Shown here piece after piece: positions 35,191 through 43,816 of a stretch of 64,000 nt of DNA (its first letter is position 1; every line of letters begins with the position of its first letter). Made by a program: the position numbers and the translations under genes. The notes under the pieces were generated by a model. It was not told the DNA's origin. It saw only the letters and a list, made by a program, of their open reading frames with translations, and ran no database searches. The stretch lies in NCBI RefSeq assembly GCF_019880305.1, contig NZ_CP082301.1, positions 2,914,001 through 2,978,000 on the forward strand, written 5' to 3'. The DNA is from Streptomyces decoyicus (GTDB lineage: Bacteria; Actinomycetota; Actinomycetes; Streptomycetales; Streptomycetaceae).

Positions 35191-35235
35191 ATCGGCGGCC
35201 GTCCGGTCACCGTGAGGTCACCGGACGGCCGCCGA
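35191..35235 (-). terminator. terminator of the thioester surface-protein gene
   Basis: A 17-bp perfect stem (35191-35207 with 35219-35235) and an 11-nt loop lie about 70 bp past the stop of the minus-strand gene at 35308. The same sequence could serve ettA-side transcription weakly. Confidence 0.7.
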
Positions 35236-35307
35236 TTGTCACTGTGCGCCGAGTCTCACCGGCACCGGCCGTATCACCGGACGCCGGATCTCACCGGGCG
35301 CCGCGTG

Positions 35308-36717
35308 TCACTGAGCGGGGGTGCCGGTCTTCTTCTTACGGAGGAAGAACACCGAGGCGCCGCCGACCACGACGAGGACGACCGCGATGCCCGCGATCAT
35401 CGGGGTGGCGTTGCTGGAACCGGTCTCGGCGAGGTCGCCGCCCTTGTCGCCGCCCGCGCTGCCGCCCGTGCTGCCACCGACCGAGGCCGGGCTGGGCTGG
35501 GTGGAGGGCTTGCCGCCGCCGCTGCCGGCGGTCTTGCAGTCCAGGACGCCGGAGAAGGACTTCTTGAAGCCGCCCTCACCCTTGATGGTGATGTTGTACG
35601 GCTGGTCCTCGGCCACCGGGACGGTCACGGTCTGCGACTTGCCCGGGGCGATCTCGAAGTCCTTGCCGGAGAGCTGGAAGCGGAAGGCCTCATCGCCCTT
35701 GTTGGTCGCCGTGACATCCACGCCGCCCTTGGCGCAGTTCTTCTCGGCGGTGATCGCCGGAATCGCGCCCTGCTTCTTCCAGGAGGCCGTGGCGGCCGCG
35801 GAGACCGTGGACTCGCTGGAGCCGGCCAGGATCTGGGTCTGGCTCTTGGCGTGCACACCGATGCCGGTGAAGGCACGGCCGACCGGGACCTTGGTAGCGG
35901 CCTGCGCGGTCAGCGAGGTGCTGCCGTCGGCGGCGCCCTTCGGCACGTCGAAGAACAGCTGGGTGCCGTCGGCGGCGCTGGTGAGCGCCTTGCCGTCCTT
36001 GCCGACGACCTTCACACCGGGCGCCGCACCGGCGCCGGGGGCGATCGTCACGCTGTCGGCGTTGGTGTGCACGGTGACCGGGCCGAGCTTGCCGCCGGAC
36101 TTGCCGGAGACGGCCGGCGGGTCCAGCGTCAGGGACGCCGTGGGCTCGCCGACGTTCTGCGCGCTCTTCTCGAGGTAGTCGGCGAGCTTCTCGGCCGCCG
36201 GGTCGACCGCGTCCACCTTGGCGTGGTCGGAGAAGCGCCAGATCGCGACCTGGGTGCCGGCCGCGGCGGTCTTCTCGGTGAGGTTCCCGGCGCCGGCCTT
36301 GGAGGCGAGCGCGGCCAGGTCGTTCACCTGCGGGTACGAGTTCTGCAGAATCCAGCGGATCTTGCCCGCATCCCCGTTGTTGTGCAGCGACGAGGCGCTC
36401 CAGGGCACTTCCTGGTACTTCGCCTGCTGCTGCGTCGGGTTATGGATGTCGATGCAGTACGTCTGGAGCGTGCCGCCGTTGTCGACCGCCATCTCGAAGA
36501 GGCCGGCGCCTACGCGCTGGTCCCCTCCGTCGTTGTGCACGACCGCCTGGTCGAAGGTCTTCAGACCGCCGAGCGTGGCGGTGGCACCCCCGTGGGTGGG
36601 GGTCGTCTCGTCCGCCGCGGCAGTCCCCGCGGTGGCTATCGCACCCGCCGCGACGAGGCCCGAGGCCACGACCGCGGCGGCAAGGCGGGCTGCGCCCCGC
36701 CTCTTCATCGAAAGCAT
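35308..36717 (-). CDS. thioester-domain surface protein with LAETG sortase signal
   Basis: A cell-wall-anchored adhesin-like protein. Its 469 residues run: signal peptide (1-35, ending A-G-T-A-A-A), a TED domain with the thioester-forming pair Cys88 (TYCIDIHNPT) and Gln156 (AAGTQVAIW), an all-beta stalk with two lone Cys residues that may bridge (EKNCAKG, VLDCKTAG), a Gly/Ser-rich linker, the sorting motif LAETG near residue 436, a hydrophobic helix, and the basic tail RKKKTG. LAxTG is the motif used by class E sortases of Streptomyces. TEDs in Gram-positive bacteria can form covalent bonds to host proteins; in Streptomyces the target is unknown. The ATG at 36717 has gagggg upstream. Confidence 0.9.
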   Translation of the reverse strand: MLSMKRRGAARLAAAVVASGLVAAGAIATAGTAAADETTPTHGGATATLGGLKTFDQAVVHNDGGDQRVGAGLFEMAVDNGGTLQTYCIDIHNPTQQQAKYQEVPWSASSLHNNGDAGKIRWILQNSYPQVNDLAALASKAGAGNLTEKTAAAGTQVAIWRFSDHAKVDAVDPAAEKLADYLEKSAQNVGEPTASLTLDPPAVSGKSGGKLGPVTVHTNADSVTIAPGAGAAPGVKVVGKDGKALTSAADGTQLFFDVPKGAADGSTSLTAQAATKVPVGRAFTGIGVHAKSQTQILAGSSESTVSAAATASWKKQGAIPAITAEKNCAKGGVDVTATNKGDEAFRFQLSGKDFEIAPGKSQTVTVPVAEDQPYNITIKGEGGFKKSFSGVLDCKTAGSGGGKPSTQPSPASVGGSTGGSAGGDKGGDLAETGSSNATPMIAGIAVVLVVVGGASVFFLRKKKTGTPAQ

Positions 36718-36943
36718 GAATTTCCCCTCTGGGCGAGGCGGTCGAGTGGGAGAGGATGCCTCGCCGGAAAGATCCCAAAGAACTCAACAGCCGAACACGT
36801 CAGCCCCCGTGAGTACTTGTCGGATCTTATGGAGCAGGTGCATCAGGGTCCCCAGTAATGGCATCCCATAAGCGATCCGAATCGCAATCGTTACCGACAA
36901 CGGGCACCCTGACCTGGCATTATCGACAAATCCCCAGGACTAT

Positions 36944-37795
36944 TCAGGGCACTGCGGCCTTCTGGGACGAATGGGTTGCCCATGAGGCTGCCGTGACGGG
37001 GGCTTCCCGAGCCTCCCGGGCCGTCGAAGTCCTGGCACGGGACCGTCTTTTGACCTGCGCCTTGCCGACGGTCCTGCCGAGGGCCGGCGCCGTGCCGCCC
37101 GGCAACCTCTCGCCCCCGGCCTCATGTTGTTCCCCGGCCTCATGTCGTTCCGAGGTCTCGTGTCGTTCCGAAGTCCCCTGTTGTTCCGAGGTCTCGTGTC
37201 GTTCCGAAGTCCCCTGTCGTTCCGAGGTCTCGTGTCGTTCCGAAGTCCCCTGTTGTTCCGAGGTCTCGTGTCGTGGCGAGGTCGCGTGTTGTTCCGAGGC
37301 CGCGTCTCGTGGCGAGATCGAGTGTTGTTCCGAGGCCGCGTCTCCTTGCGAGGTCGCGTGTGGCGATCGTGGTGAGGGCTGTGGTGACGGCGACGGTGCG
37401 GGGTCCGCCTCCGTACGCGCCGCCCGGGTGACTCTCCGGAACGCGGAGGTGCCGCGCGCGAGATCGTGACCGATCGCCACGGCGTCGACCTCCGCCGAGA
37501 ACCAGCGCTGCCCGCCCCGCTCGGGTGGCTGCTCCCCTTCCCGTAGCCGTAAGCGTCCCTGGACGACGAGTGGTTCACCCACCGCCACCGACGCCGCGAC
37601 ATTGTCGGCGAGCGCGCGCCACGACCGGACCGTATAGAAGCTCGTCCCCCCATCGGTCCAACGCTCCTGTGCCTTGTCCCACCGGCGGGACGTCGCCGCC
37701 AGCCGGAACCTCGCCACCGTCACGCCCGCCGTCGTCTGCCGGTGCTCCACCGCCGTCGCGGCATTGCCCACCAGCGTCACCATCGTGTCGTTCAC
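36944..37795 (-). CDS. ssbB: single-stranded DNA-binding protein, SsbB type, with hexapeptide-repeat tail
   Basis: The N-terminal OB fold (about residues 1-115) binds ssDNA: MNDTMVTLVGNAATAVEHR, TVRSWRALADNVAASVAVGEPLVV and a HDLARGTSAFRRV end typical of the Streptomyces SsbB paralogue, which acts in chromosome segregation during sporulation. The tail is unusual. Residues about 145-224 are some 13 copies of a hexapeptide of the form SE(R/Q)(H/Q)(E/G)T, encoded by 18-bp tandem repeats. A basic segment and a non-acidic C-terminus (SQKAAVP) follow. The DDDIPF-type tip that recruits partners in SsbA is missing. At 283 residues it is much longer than the roughly 150-residue SsbB expected. It lies downstream of the dynamin-like pair on the same strand. 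Confidence 0.85.
   Translation of the reverse strand: MNDTMVTLVGNAATAVEHRQTTAGVTVARFRLAATSRRWDKAQERWTDGGTSFYTVRSWRALADNVAASVAVGEPLVVQGRLRLREGEQPPERGGQRWFSAEVDAVAIGHDLARGTSAFRRVTRAARTEADPAPSPSPQPSPRSPHATSQGDAASEQHSISPRDAASEQHATSPRHETSEQQGTSERHETSERQGTSERHETSEQQGTSERHETSERHEAGEQHEAGGERLPGGTAPALGRTVGKAQVKRRSRARTSTAREAREAPVTAASWATHSSQKAAVP
37123..37360. repeat. 18-bp tandem repeats inside ssbB
   Basis: About 13 units alternate between tgtcgttccgaagtcccc and tgttgttccgaggtctcg forms, giving a strong 36-bp higher-order period. All units stay in frame with ssbB. The centre (37150-37270) is nearly identical from copy to copy, the edges are more diverged. Confidence 0.85.
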
Positions 37796-38033
37796 GGAAC
37801 ACGCCTCCCCCGCGTCATGCGCTCGCTCCCCTCGTCTGCCGCTCGCGCTGCGTGGATCTCATGCTGCACGGATCCGGCGGGCGTCGCGGCGGCCTGTGGA
37901 CGGGTGGCCGGCTGTGGACAACTCGGCCACCCGGGAGAGGGAACCCGCCGTCACATGCCCGCCGCCACACCCCACCGTCGAGCACCCGCCGTCGAGCGCC
38001 TACCGTCAAGCACCCGACGCCAGGCACCCGCCG

Positions 38034-40370
38034 TCAGGCCCCCGACGCCACCGCGTACTGCTCCCGTACCTCGCGATAGCGCAACAGCTCGGCGGCGACC
38101 GGCTCCAGCACACGTGCCCGCCCGCACCCGGCCGCCGCACTCCGCAGCCGTCGCTCGGCGTCCTGCCCGTAGCGCCTGGCGGGGCCGCGTGCCACCACCC
38201 GGCACATCCACGCCAGCGTCGGCCCGCCCACCGAACCGACAAGCGCGGGCAGCAGCCCGGAGACCCAGGCCGTCCCCTCCCCCACACCCGTGACCGCTCC
38301 CAGCAGCCACAGCAGGCCGACGACTTGGAGGACGGTCAGCAGCCCCTGAAGCGAGGCGGCGACCGTCCACCACCGCGGTTTCACGGCCGGCCCACCGCGC
38401 AGCGACTCCTCCGCATCCGCCGCGACCCTGTCCAACGCCTCCGGCAGCCCGTAGGCGCCCCGGTCCGCCGCCTCCCGCACCGCCTGGGCCCACGGCGCCG
38501 GCAAGCCATGCGACGCCTCACCGGCCACTGTGCGTACGGCCTGTTCCACTACCGGCCGGGCCGCCGCCCGGCCGTCCACCGCCGGCTCACCCCCACCACC
38601 GGCCGCCGCCCCGGCCGACGGCAGATGCCCGGACATCCCCTGCCGACCCACCACGCTCCGCCGCACACCGTTCCGCCGAGGGACGGCCCGACCGCCACCG
38701 CTCTGCCCTGAACCGGCCCGCCCGGCACCGGTCACCCCGGCACCGGTCCTCCCCACTTCGCCGCGCCCCACTTCATGGCGCCCCACTTCATGGCGCCTTG
38801 CTTCTTTGCGCCTCACTTCGGTGCGTCCCGCGTCGTTGCGTCCCCCGCAGGTCTGGCCCACGGCCGCCCCTCCGCCGTCGCCCCGCCCTGCTCCCGTCCG
38901 CCCCGTACGGGCCCGCGGCGCACCGGCTCGCCCCTCATCGGTAGGGCCTGTGCCTGTCGGCCCACCGTCACCGGTGAACGCGCCCACGCCCGTCGCCCCC
39001 GCCCCGGAGTCGCCGGTCCCCCACCGGCTCCCCCGCCTTCCCCGCATCCGCGCCCACGGTGACCCGCACGCACGCTCCGCATACCGCAGCCAATCCCGTT
39101 CCGCCGCACGCCCGGTGGCCACCGCCCCGACCGCCTCCGCCAGCCGGTCGTCGAACTCCGCCCGAGCCCGTTCGGTCAGCCCCACCTGGCTCTGTGCCAC
39201 ATACACCGACCGCAACCGCTCGGCCGCCGCATCCACATCCGCCGCCAGCCGACGGTCCGCGGCACCCCGCTCCGCCACGAACTGACCGAGCGCTTCCCGT
39301 AGTTCCCCCACACCCCGGCCGGTCGCGGCGGACAGCGCGAGCACCGCCGCCCCGGGCTCGCCGTGCTCGCCGAGCGCGAGCCCGTCCTCGTCCAGCAGCC
39401 GGCGCAGATCGTCCACCACCTGGTCGGCGGCGTCCCCGGGCAGCCGGTCCACCTGGTTGAGGACGACGAACATGACCTCGGCGTAGCCCGCCAGCGGCCG
39501 CAGATACCGCTCGTGCAGCACCGCGTCCGCGTACTTCTCCGGATCCACCACCCAGATCACCGCGTCCACCAGCTCCAGCATCCGGTCCACCTGGGCACGG
39601 TGCTCGGTGGCCGAGGAGTCGTGGTCGGGCAGGTCGATCAGGATGAGTCCGTGCAGCTCGGAGCTGCCGTCCGCCGGAGTGTGCCGCCGGTGCGCGGGCA
39701 CGCCCAGCCGGTGCAGCAGCCCCTCCGCGCCCGGCCGGCTGCCCGGCCAGACACAGGCCACCGGCTCCGCGGTCGTCGGCCGCCGCGGCCCGACCTGCGA
39801 ACGGTTCGCCCCGGCCAGCGCGTTGAACAGCGAGGACTTACCACTGCCGGTCGCCCCTGCAATGGCGACGACGGTGTGCTCACCGGACAGCCGGTAGCGC
39901 TCGTCCGCCGTCTCCAGTACCCGCCCCGCCCCCTCCAGCGTCCGCCCGTCCAGCCGGGTCCGGGACAGTGCGATCAACTCCCGCAACGCATCCAGCCGCC
40001 CGCGCAGCCCACCTGCCGCGCCCCGCCGCCCCCCGTCCGCCACCCAGCGGTACCCGCCCCCGCTCCCGCCCTCCACGCCCGGCGAACGCGGCTGAACCAT
40101 TCCCTCACCACGCGACGCGGCACGTGCCGCGCCATACGCCCGCATGCCTGTCGCGGCGTAGGCCCCACCCCGCGACACCACACCAGACCCACCAGACCCA
40201 GCAGCCCCATCAGCCCGACCAGACCCACCAGGCGTCTCCACCCGCTCCCCGTTCCCCGCCTGCCGCACCGCCGGCCTGGGCACGCCCACATCCCGTGCCC
40301 GCCGCGCAATCAACCCGTCATCCCACGCCCCACCCGCCACCGCCACCCGTCCAACCGACACCGCCCCCAC
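38034..40370 (-). CDS. dynB: dynamin-like GTPase with two C-terminal transmembrane helices
   Basis: Resembles the second partner of the Streptomyces DynA/DynB pair that stabilises FtsZ rings at sporulation septa. In 778 residues there is a long disordered N-terminus (about 1-110), a GTPase domain with G1 GATGSGKSS (about residue 172), G3 DLPDHD and G4 NQVD, a helical region interrupted by a low-complexity insert, and two membrane helices at about 670-727 followed by a short tail. The insert at about 510-557 is a run of pentapeptides (RHEVG, RGEVG, RTGAG and similar). GTG at 40370 is the earliest start in frame but has no convincing RBS. The real N-terminus may lie in another frame (see the ORF at 40318-40605). 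The dyn assignment is from architecture and from its place beside ssbB. Confidence 0.7.
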   Translation of the reverse strand: MGAVSVGRVAVAGGAWDDGLIARRARDVGVPRPAVRQAGNGERVETPGGSGRADGAAGSGGSGVVSRGGAYAATGMRAYGAARAASRGEGMVQPRSPGVEGGSGGGYRWVADGGRRGAAGGLRGRLDALRELIALSRTRLDGRTLEGAGRVLETADERYRLSGEHTVVAIAGATGSGKSSLFNALAGANRSQVGPRRPTTAEPVACVWPGSRPGAEGLLHRLGVPAHRRHTPADGSSELHGLILIDLPDHDSSATEHRAQVDRMLELVDAVIWVVDPEKYADAVLHERYLRPLAGYAEVMFVVLNQVDRLPGDAADQVVDDLRRLLDEDGLALGEHGEPGAAVLALSAATGRGVGELREALGQFVAERGAADRRLAADVDAAAERLRSVYVAQSQVGLTERARAEFDDRLAEAVGAVATGRAAERDWLRYAERACGSPWARMRGRRGSRWGTGDSGAGATGVGAFTGDGGPTGTGPTDEGRAGAPRARTGRTGAGRGDGGGAAVGQTCGGRNDAGRTEVRRKEARRHEVGRHEVGRGEVGRTGAGVTGAGRAGSGQSGGGRAVPRRNGVRRSVVGRQGMSGHLPSAGAAAGGGGEPAVDGRAAARPVVEQAVRTVAGEASHGLPAPWAQAVREAADRGAYGLPEALDRVAADAEESLRGGPAVKPRWWTVAASLQGLLTVLQVVGLLWLLGAVTGVGEGTAWVSGLLPALVGSVGGPTLAWMCRVVARGPARRYGQDAERRLRSAAAGCGRARVLEPVAAELLRYREVREQYAVASGA

Positions 40371-40605
40371 GCCCGCCTCCCCCCTCCACGGGCTCGCCGC
40401 CCCCTTCGACCCGCACAGTCCCTACGGACCCCACCGGCGCCACGCCCTGCCCTGGCACGTCAGACTCCCCCGGCGCCGCGCACTCCACCGAGGTCACCCA
40501 CTCCACCGACCCCTCGCCGATCTCCCCCTCCCCCGTCCCCTGCCCCTGCCCCTGCCCCTGCCCCACGCTCTCTCCGGAACCAGCCGCCGCCTCAGAAACA
40601 CTCAC
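40318..40605 (-). other. ORF coupled to dynA; possible frameshifted N-terminus of dynB
   Basis: A 95-codon frame starts at an ATG overlapping the dynA stop by 4 bp (ATGA). It runs through Gly/Glu/Gln-rich sequence ([12 protein letters not shown]...) and stops at 40318, 50 bp inside the dynB frame. The dynB frame shows no RBS at its own start, and its first recognisable family-like residues (GAWDDGLIARRA) lie within this overlap. One indel in the G-run around 40330-40370 would join the two into a single coupled gene. Confidence 0.5.
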
Positions 40606-42746
40606 CCCGACACCTCCTCCTTCTCCATCGCCATCTCCCTCTCCTCCTCGCTCCGCATCCGCTTCCGCTTCTCCGTCCCTGCCTGCCTCTCCGTCCCCGT
40701 CTGCCTCTCCGTCCCTGCCTGCTTCCCCGTGCCCGTCTGCCTCTCCGTCCCTGCCTGCTTCCCCGTGCCCGTCTGCCCCTCCGTGCCCCCCTGCCTCTCC
40801 CTCTGCAGTACGGACAGCGCGGCAATCAGCTCCGCCTGCTGGTCCAGTGGCACGGTCAGCTGGTCCAGGGGGGCCAGCCGCCGTTCGCGCTCACCGTCGA
40901 GGGCGCGCTCCAGGTACGTGGCGAGCAGCCGGGCGCCCCGGTCGCAGAGCCGCAGCGCGGTCTGGGCCCCCAGGAGGTCGGCGAGATTCTCACCCGCCGT
41001 ACGGGCGCGGCGTCCGCCGAGCAGGGCCGTGGCCAACAGCGCCGCCGACTCCTCCGGCTCCACCGACCCCACCCGTTCACCGGCCTGCCCCGCACGCGCC
41101 TCACGGGTCTCCTCCTCGGCCAGCTCCTCCAGACAGCGCCGCCAGCGCCGGACGATCACGCCGAGCCGCCCGCCCGCACCCGCGGCACCCGCGGCGGCCG
41201 ACAGCGAGACCTCGGCCGCCGCGGGATCGCGCCGCCAGGCCTCCGCGGCCCGCTCGTCGGCCTCCTGCACGGCGCAGGTCAGCAGCGAGGTGAGCCCATG
41301 GGTCAGCGCGTCGAGCAGCTCGTCCGACCGGCCGTCGAGCCCATGGTCACGCCAGTGGGCGCGGGCGTCGCCGGAGAGCACCTCACCGGCCGCGACCTCC
41401 TGCCGTACCCGCTCAGCGGCCCGCTCGTACGCCTCCTCCATCCGGCCCGCCAGCCGCAGCGCCGCGGCATGCTGGGCGGCCGCGGCCCCGGCCAGCGCGG
41501 GCAGCCGGCTGCGCAGCGACGCGATCACCCCGGCGGCCGTACGGGCCGCTGCGGCGGTGCGTGCGACGGGGTCCTGGGCATGCCGCTCCAGCCAGTCCCG
41601 CAACGCCGCCACGGCCGTGGCGGGCAGCAGACCGCTCCCGCCACCGGCCGACTCGGGCAGCTCGGGAATGGTGAACCGCGGGACGTGGCCGAGGCCGGCC
41701 CGCTGGAGAAGTTCCGCGTACCGCCCGGAAATGTCCGTGGCGATCTGATGCGGCACCCGGTCCAGCACGGTCACCAGCGTGACGTCGTACTCCTTGGCCG
41801 TACGCAGCAGATGCCAGGGCACCGCGTCCGCGTACCGGGCGGCCGTCGTGACCAGCACCCATACATCCGCGGCGCAGATCAGCTCCGCGGCCAGCTCCCG
41901 GTTCCGCGCGACCAGCGAATCGATGTCCGGGGCGTCCAGCAACGCCAGTCCGCTGGGCAGCGCCCGGTCCGTCTCGATCCGCACCGTGAGCATCCCGGGA
42001 TCACCGCCGCCCCCCGCCGCGCCCACGCCCGCGCGCCCATTCAGACCGACGCCACCGGCGCCAACCCCCGCACCGTCATACGCCTCACCGTCACCCGCCC
42101 CATACCCCCCACCGACCGCACCGCCACCACCCGCCCGCTCTCCCCCCTCATAGCCATAGCCATACGCGCCGCCCAGCTCTCCACCCCCATGCGCCTCCTG
42201 CCCCGGCTCCGACCCATGCCCCCCATCGAACCCATGTGCCATACGGGGCCCATGACCCATCCGGCCGCCATGCCCGCCAGCTCCCCCACCCCCGCCATGC
42301 ACTCCGTACTCGCTCCGGCCCAGCCCGTCACCCGCCGCGTACTCGCTCTCCCCGCCGTCGTCCTGCTCAGGGACCCAGACCCGGGCGAGCTGCGGCAGGA
42401 CCCGTGGTCCGGCGAACCAATGGAGATCGTCGGGATGGCAGACCAGCACCGGTGTGCGCGTCGTCGGACGCAACACCCCCGCCTCCGAGACCCGCCGCCC
42501 CACCAGCGAATTCACCAAGGTGGACTTGCCCGCCCCGGTCGATCCGCCGATCACCGCGAGCAGCGGGGCCTGAGGGGAGCGCAGGCGGGGAATCACATAG
42601 TCATCGAGCTGGGCGAGCAGCTCGGCCCGGTTGCGCCGGGCCCGGGCCGCGCCCCGAAGTGGCAGTGGAAAGCGTGCGGCGTCGACGCGGTCGCGCAGAA
42701 CGGACAGTGCGTCGATCAGCCGGGGTCGTACGTCCAAGGTCGCCAC
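40602..42746 (-). CDS. dynA: dynamin-like GTPase without membrane helices
   Basis: Probable DynA-type partner of the adjacent transmembrane GTPase. In 714 residues there is a G1 motif [10 protein letters not shown] (about residue 57), G3 DAPDID, a TTAA(R)YADAVPW-type switch region and a long helical C-terminal part. Two expansions stand out. A Gly/Tyr/Ala-rich insert of about 115 residues (about 129-245) lies between G1 and G3. A C-terminal run of hexapeptides ([12 protein letters not shown]) spans about 649-690, before a charged end. GTG at 42746 is chosen because the family N-terminus [10 protein letters not shown] starts there. ATG 42839 in the same frame would add residues unlike the family. 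The stop overlaps the ATG of the following frame, so it is coupled to dynB. Confidence 0.75.
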   Translation of the reverse strand: MATLDVRPRLIDALSVLRDRVDAARFPLPLRGAARARRNRAELLAQLDDYVIPRLRSPQAPLLAVIGGSTGAGKSTLVNSLVGRRVSEAGVLRPTTRTPVLVCHPDDLHWFAGPRVLPQLARVWVPEQDDGGESEYAAGDGLGRSEYGVHGGGGGAGGHGGRMGHGPRMAHGFDGGHGSEPGQEAHGGGELGGAYGYGYEGGERAGGGGAVGGGYGAGDGEAYDGAGVGAGGVGLNGRAGVGAAGGGGDPGMLTVRIETDRALPSGLALLDAPDIDSLVARNRELAAELICAADVWVLVTTAARYADAVPWHLLRTAKEYDVTLVTVLDRVPHQIATDISGRYAELLQRAGLGHVPRFTIPELPESAGGGSGLLPATAVAALRDWLERHAQDPVARTAAAARTAAGVIASLRSRLPALAGAAAAQHAAALRLAGRMEEAYERAAERVRQEVAAGEVLSGDARAHWRDHGLDGRSDELLDALTHGLTSLLTCAVQEADERAAEAWRRDPAAAEVSLSAAAGAAGAGGRLGVIVRRWRRCLEELAEEETREARAGQAGERVGSVEPEESAALLATALLGGRRARTAGENLADLLGAQTALRLCDRGARLLATYLERALDGERERRLAPLDQLTVPLDQQAELIAALSVLQRERQGGTEGQTGTGKQAGTERQTGTGKQAGTERQTGTERQAGTEKRKRMRSEEEREMAMEKEEVSG
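40676..40800. repeat. 18/36-bp tandem repeats at the 3' end of the dynA-like gene
   Basis: Six to seven 18-bp units alternate ctgcctctccgtccctgc and tgcttccccgtgcccgt forms. They are in frame and encode alternating AGTERQ and TGTGKQ. The period equals that of the ssbB array 3.3 kb away although the sequences differ. Confidence 0.8.
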
Positions 42747-43047
42747 ATGTGCAGAATGCCCAATTTCGTTGGGTTTTTGAAGCGTATAACCCCTTGTGCG
42801 CGCCGCAAGAACCCCCACAGAACGGGATGAGTGACGCATGAGACGTCCGCGACAAGCGAGGCGCAGGCATAACGAGTGCACAACACCCGCCGCACGGGAC
42901 GCCAAAAGCGATGCAGGATTCGTACCTGCCTGCGATTATCGGGACCGCTTCACCGAACCTCCACAACGTGCCACGGAGGTGAAGCAACCGGGACGAGGCA
43001 CCCGGACCTCTATCCTTGTCCGCGGTCCGTGATCCACGCCCACACCG

Positions 43048-43120
43048 GCCCCCGTAGCTCAGTGGATAGAGCAGGTGCCTTCTAAGCACTTGGCCGCAGG
43101 TTCGAGTCCTGCCGGGGGCG
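43048..43120 (+). tRNA. tRNA-Arg (anticodon TCT)
   Basis: A 73-nt cloverleaf. The acceptor stem is gcccccg (43048-43054) with cgggggc (43113-43119) and discriminator g. The D arm is agctcagtggatagagc. The anticodon loop is cttctaa (43079-43085) with TCT at 43081-43083, flanked by a gtgc/gcac stem. The T arm is gcaggttcgagtcctgc. CCA is not encoded. It reads the rare AGA codon, which matters for low-usage genes in high-GC Streptomyces. Confidence 0.95.
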
Positions 43121-43128
43121 CCGACGGA

Positions 43129-43154
43129 GACCCTCCCACTGGGAGGGTCTTTTT
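43129..43154 (+). terminator. intrinsic terminator of the tRNA-Arg gene
   Basis: gaccctccc (43129-43137) and gggagggtc (43141-43149) form a 9-bp stem with an act loop, followed by ttttt. This is one of the few U-tract terminators in the window. Confidence 0.9.
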
Positions 43155-43210
43155 GCTGGTCAGGGGAGGTGCTCCCGCACGCGCATAAGGTGCCGACCCG
43201 GGCGGTGGGC

Positions 43211-43816
43211 CTATGCGGCGCGTGGGTCGGCAGGGGGGAGCAGGGGTTCGTGGTGGTGCCAGATGAGGTAGCGGTCCTCGCGGCGTAGTTCTGCGGCGCC
43301 CCATTCCACGCGCATGACGCCTCGCTCCATGGAGCAGGCGTACGCGACCGTGATCAACCGGAACTCCGGCGGGAGGAGCGCGACGTCGGGATGCACTTCC
43401 GGGTCGTCGAGTTCTTCGAGGCCCAGGTCGAGCGTCTGCTGCATGGGTTCGGGGCCGTGGCGTCTGATCAGGTCCGCGCGGAAGCCGACGGCCCGGCGCA
43501 AGCGCGCCGAGGTCACCGGGAGGTCCTTCTTCGCGTACCGGATCGGGTAGATGACCTTGTTGTCGATGACCATCACCGTGCGGCCCTGTAACCGGATGGC
43601 CCTGGCGCCCTCGAAGGGGGCCAGGCCGGACGTCAGCGCCTCGTACTGCACCGCGTGCAGCCCGTGACCGTAGGCCTCCAGCGTCTGGGTGTTGACGCCT
43701 TCATGGCCGTGGCGCGCTCTGTCGTGGGCCTGGAGCAGACAGGCCGGAATGGCTTCGGCCAGCCGGCCCGCCAGACCGCCGAAGGTCTCACGCGCCCACG
43801 GAGTTACCGGTCCCAC
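43211..43816 (-). CDS. protein of unknown function, paired with NsdA-like regulator
   Basis: I do not recognise the family. The 201-residue soluble protein has an N-terminal helical half (WARETFGGLAGRLAEAIPAC, then HEGVNTQTLEAYGHGLH) and a central strand region LQGRTVMVIDNKVIYPIRYAKKD. That region, with its acidic and lysine residues, faintly recalls PD-(D/E)xK-like folds. A charged DLGLEELDDPEVHPD segment and a C-terminal WHHHEPLLPP follow. GTG at 43816 is chosen for the ggggaggg upstream and because sequence further upstream loses coding character. It points away from the NsdA-like gene across a 620-bp gap and may be a divergent partner. GC3 is a little lower than in the core genes, consistent with accessory DNA. 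Confidence 0.6.
   Translation of the reverse strand: MGPVTPWARETFGGLAGRLAEAIPACLLQAHDRARHGHEGVNTQTLEAYGHGLHAVQYEALTSGLAPFEGARAIRLQGRTVMVIDNKVIYPIRYAKKDLPVTSARLRRAVGFRADLIRRHGPEPMQQTLDLGLEELDDPEVHPDVALLPPEFRLITVAYACSMERGVMRVEWGAAELRREDRYLIWHHHEPLLPPADPRAA

Larger units (their letters stand above)
34768..35307. other. 540-bp region upstream of ettA without a convincing gene
   Basis: It holds the ettA promoter region (nearest to 34768), a short ttcttgc microsatellite at about 34992-35021, the three-unit 30-bp repeat at 35041-35130, and the terminator at 35191-35235. Open frames across it have low-complexity, non-family-like translations. Confidence 0.5.

Noticed and set aside
34939..36858. Plus-strand 639-codon frame over the thioester-protein gene
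   Set aside because: Antisense shadow; the minus strand has signal peptide, TED pair and sortase motif in order.
37123..37360. Possible CRISPR array
   Set aside because: The 18-bp units are contiguous without unique spacers, keep the ssbB frame and encode a hexapeptide repeat.
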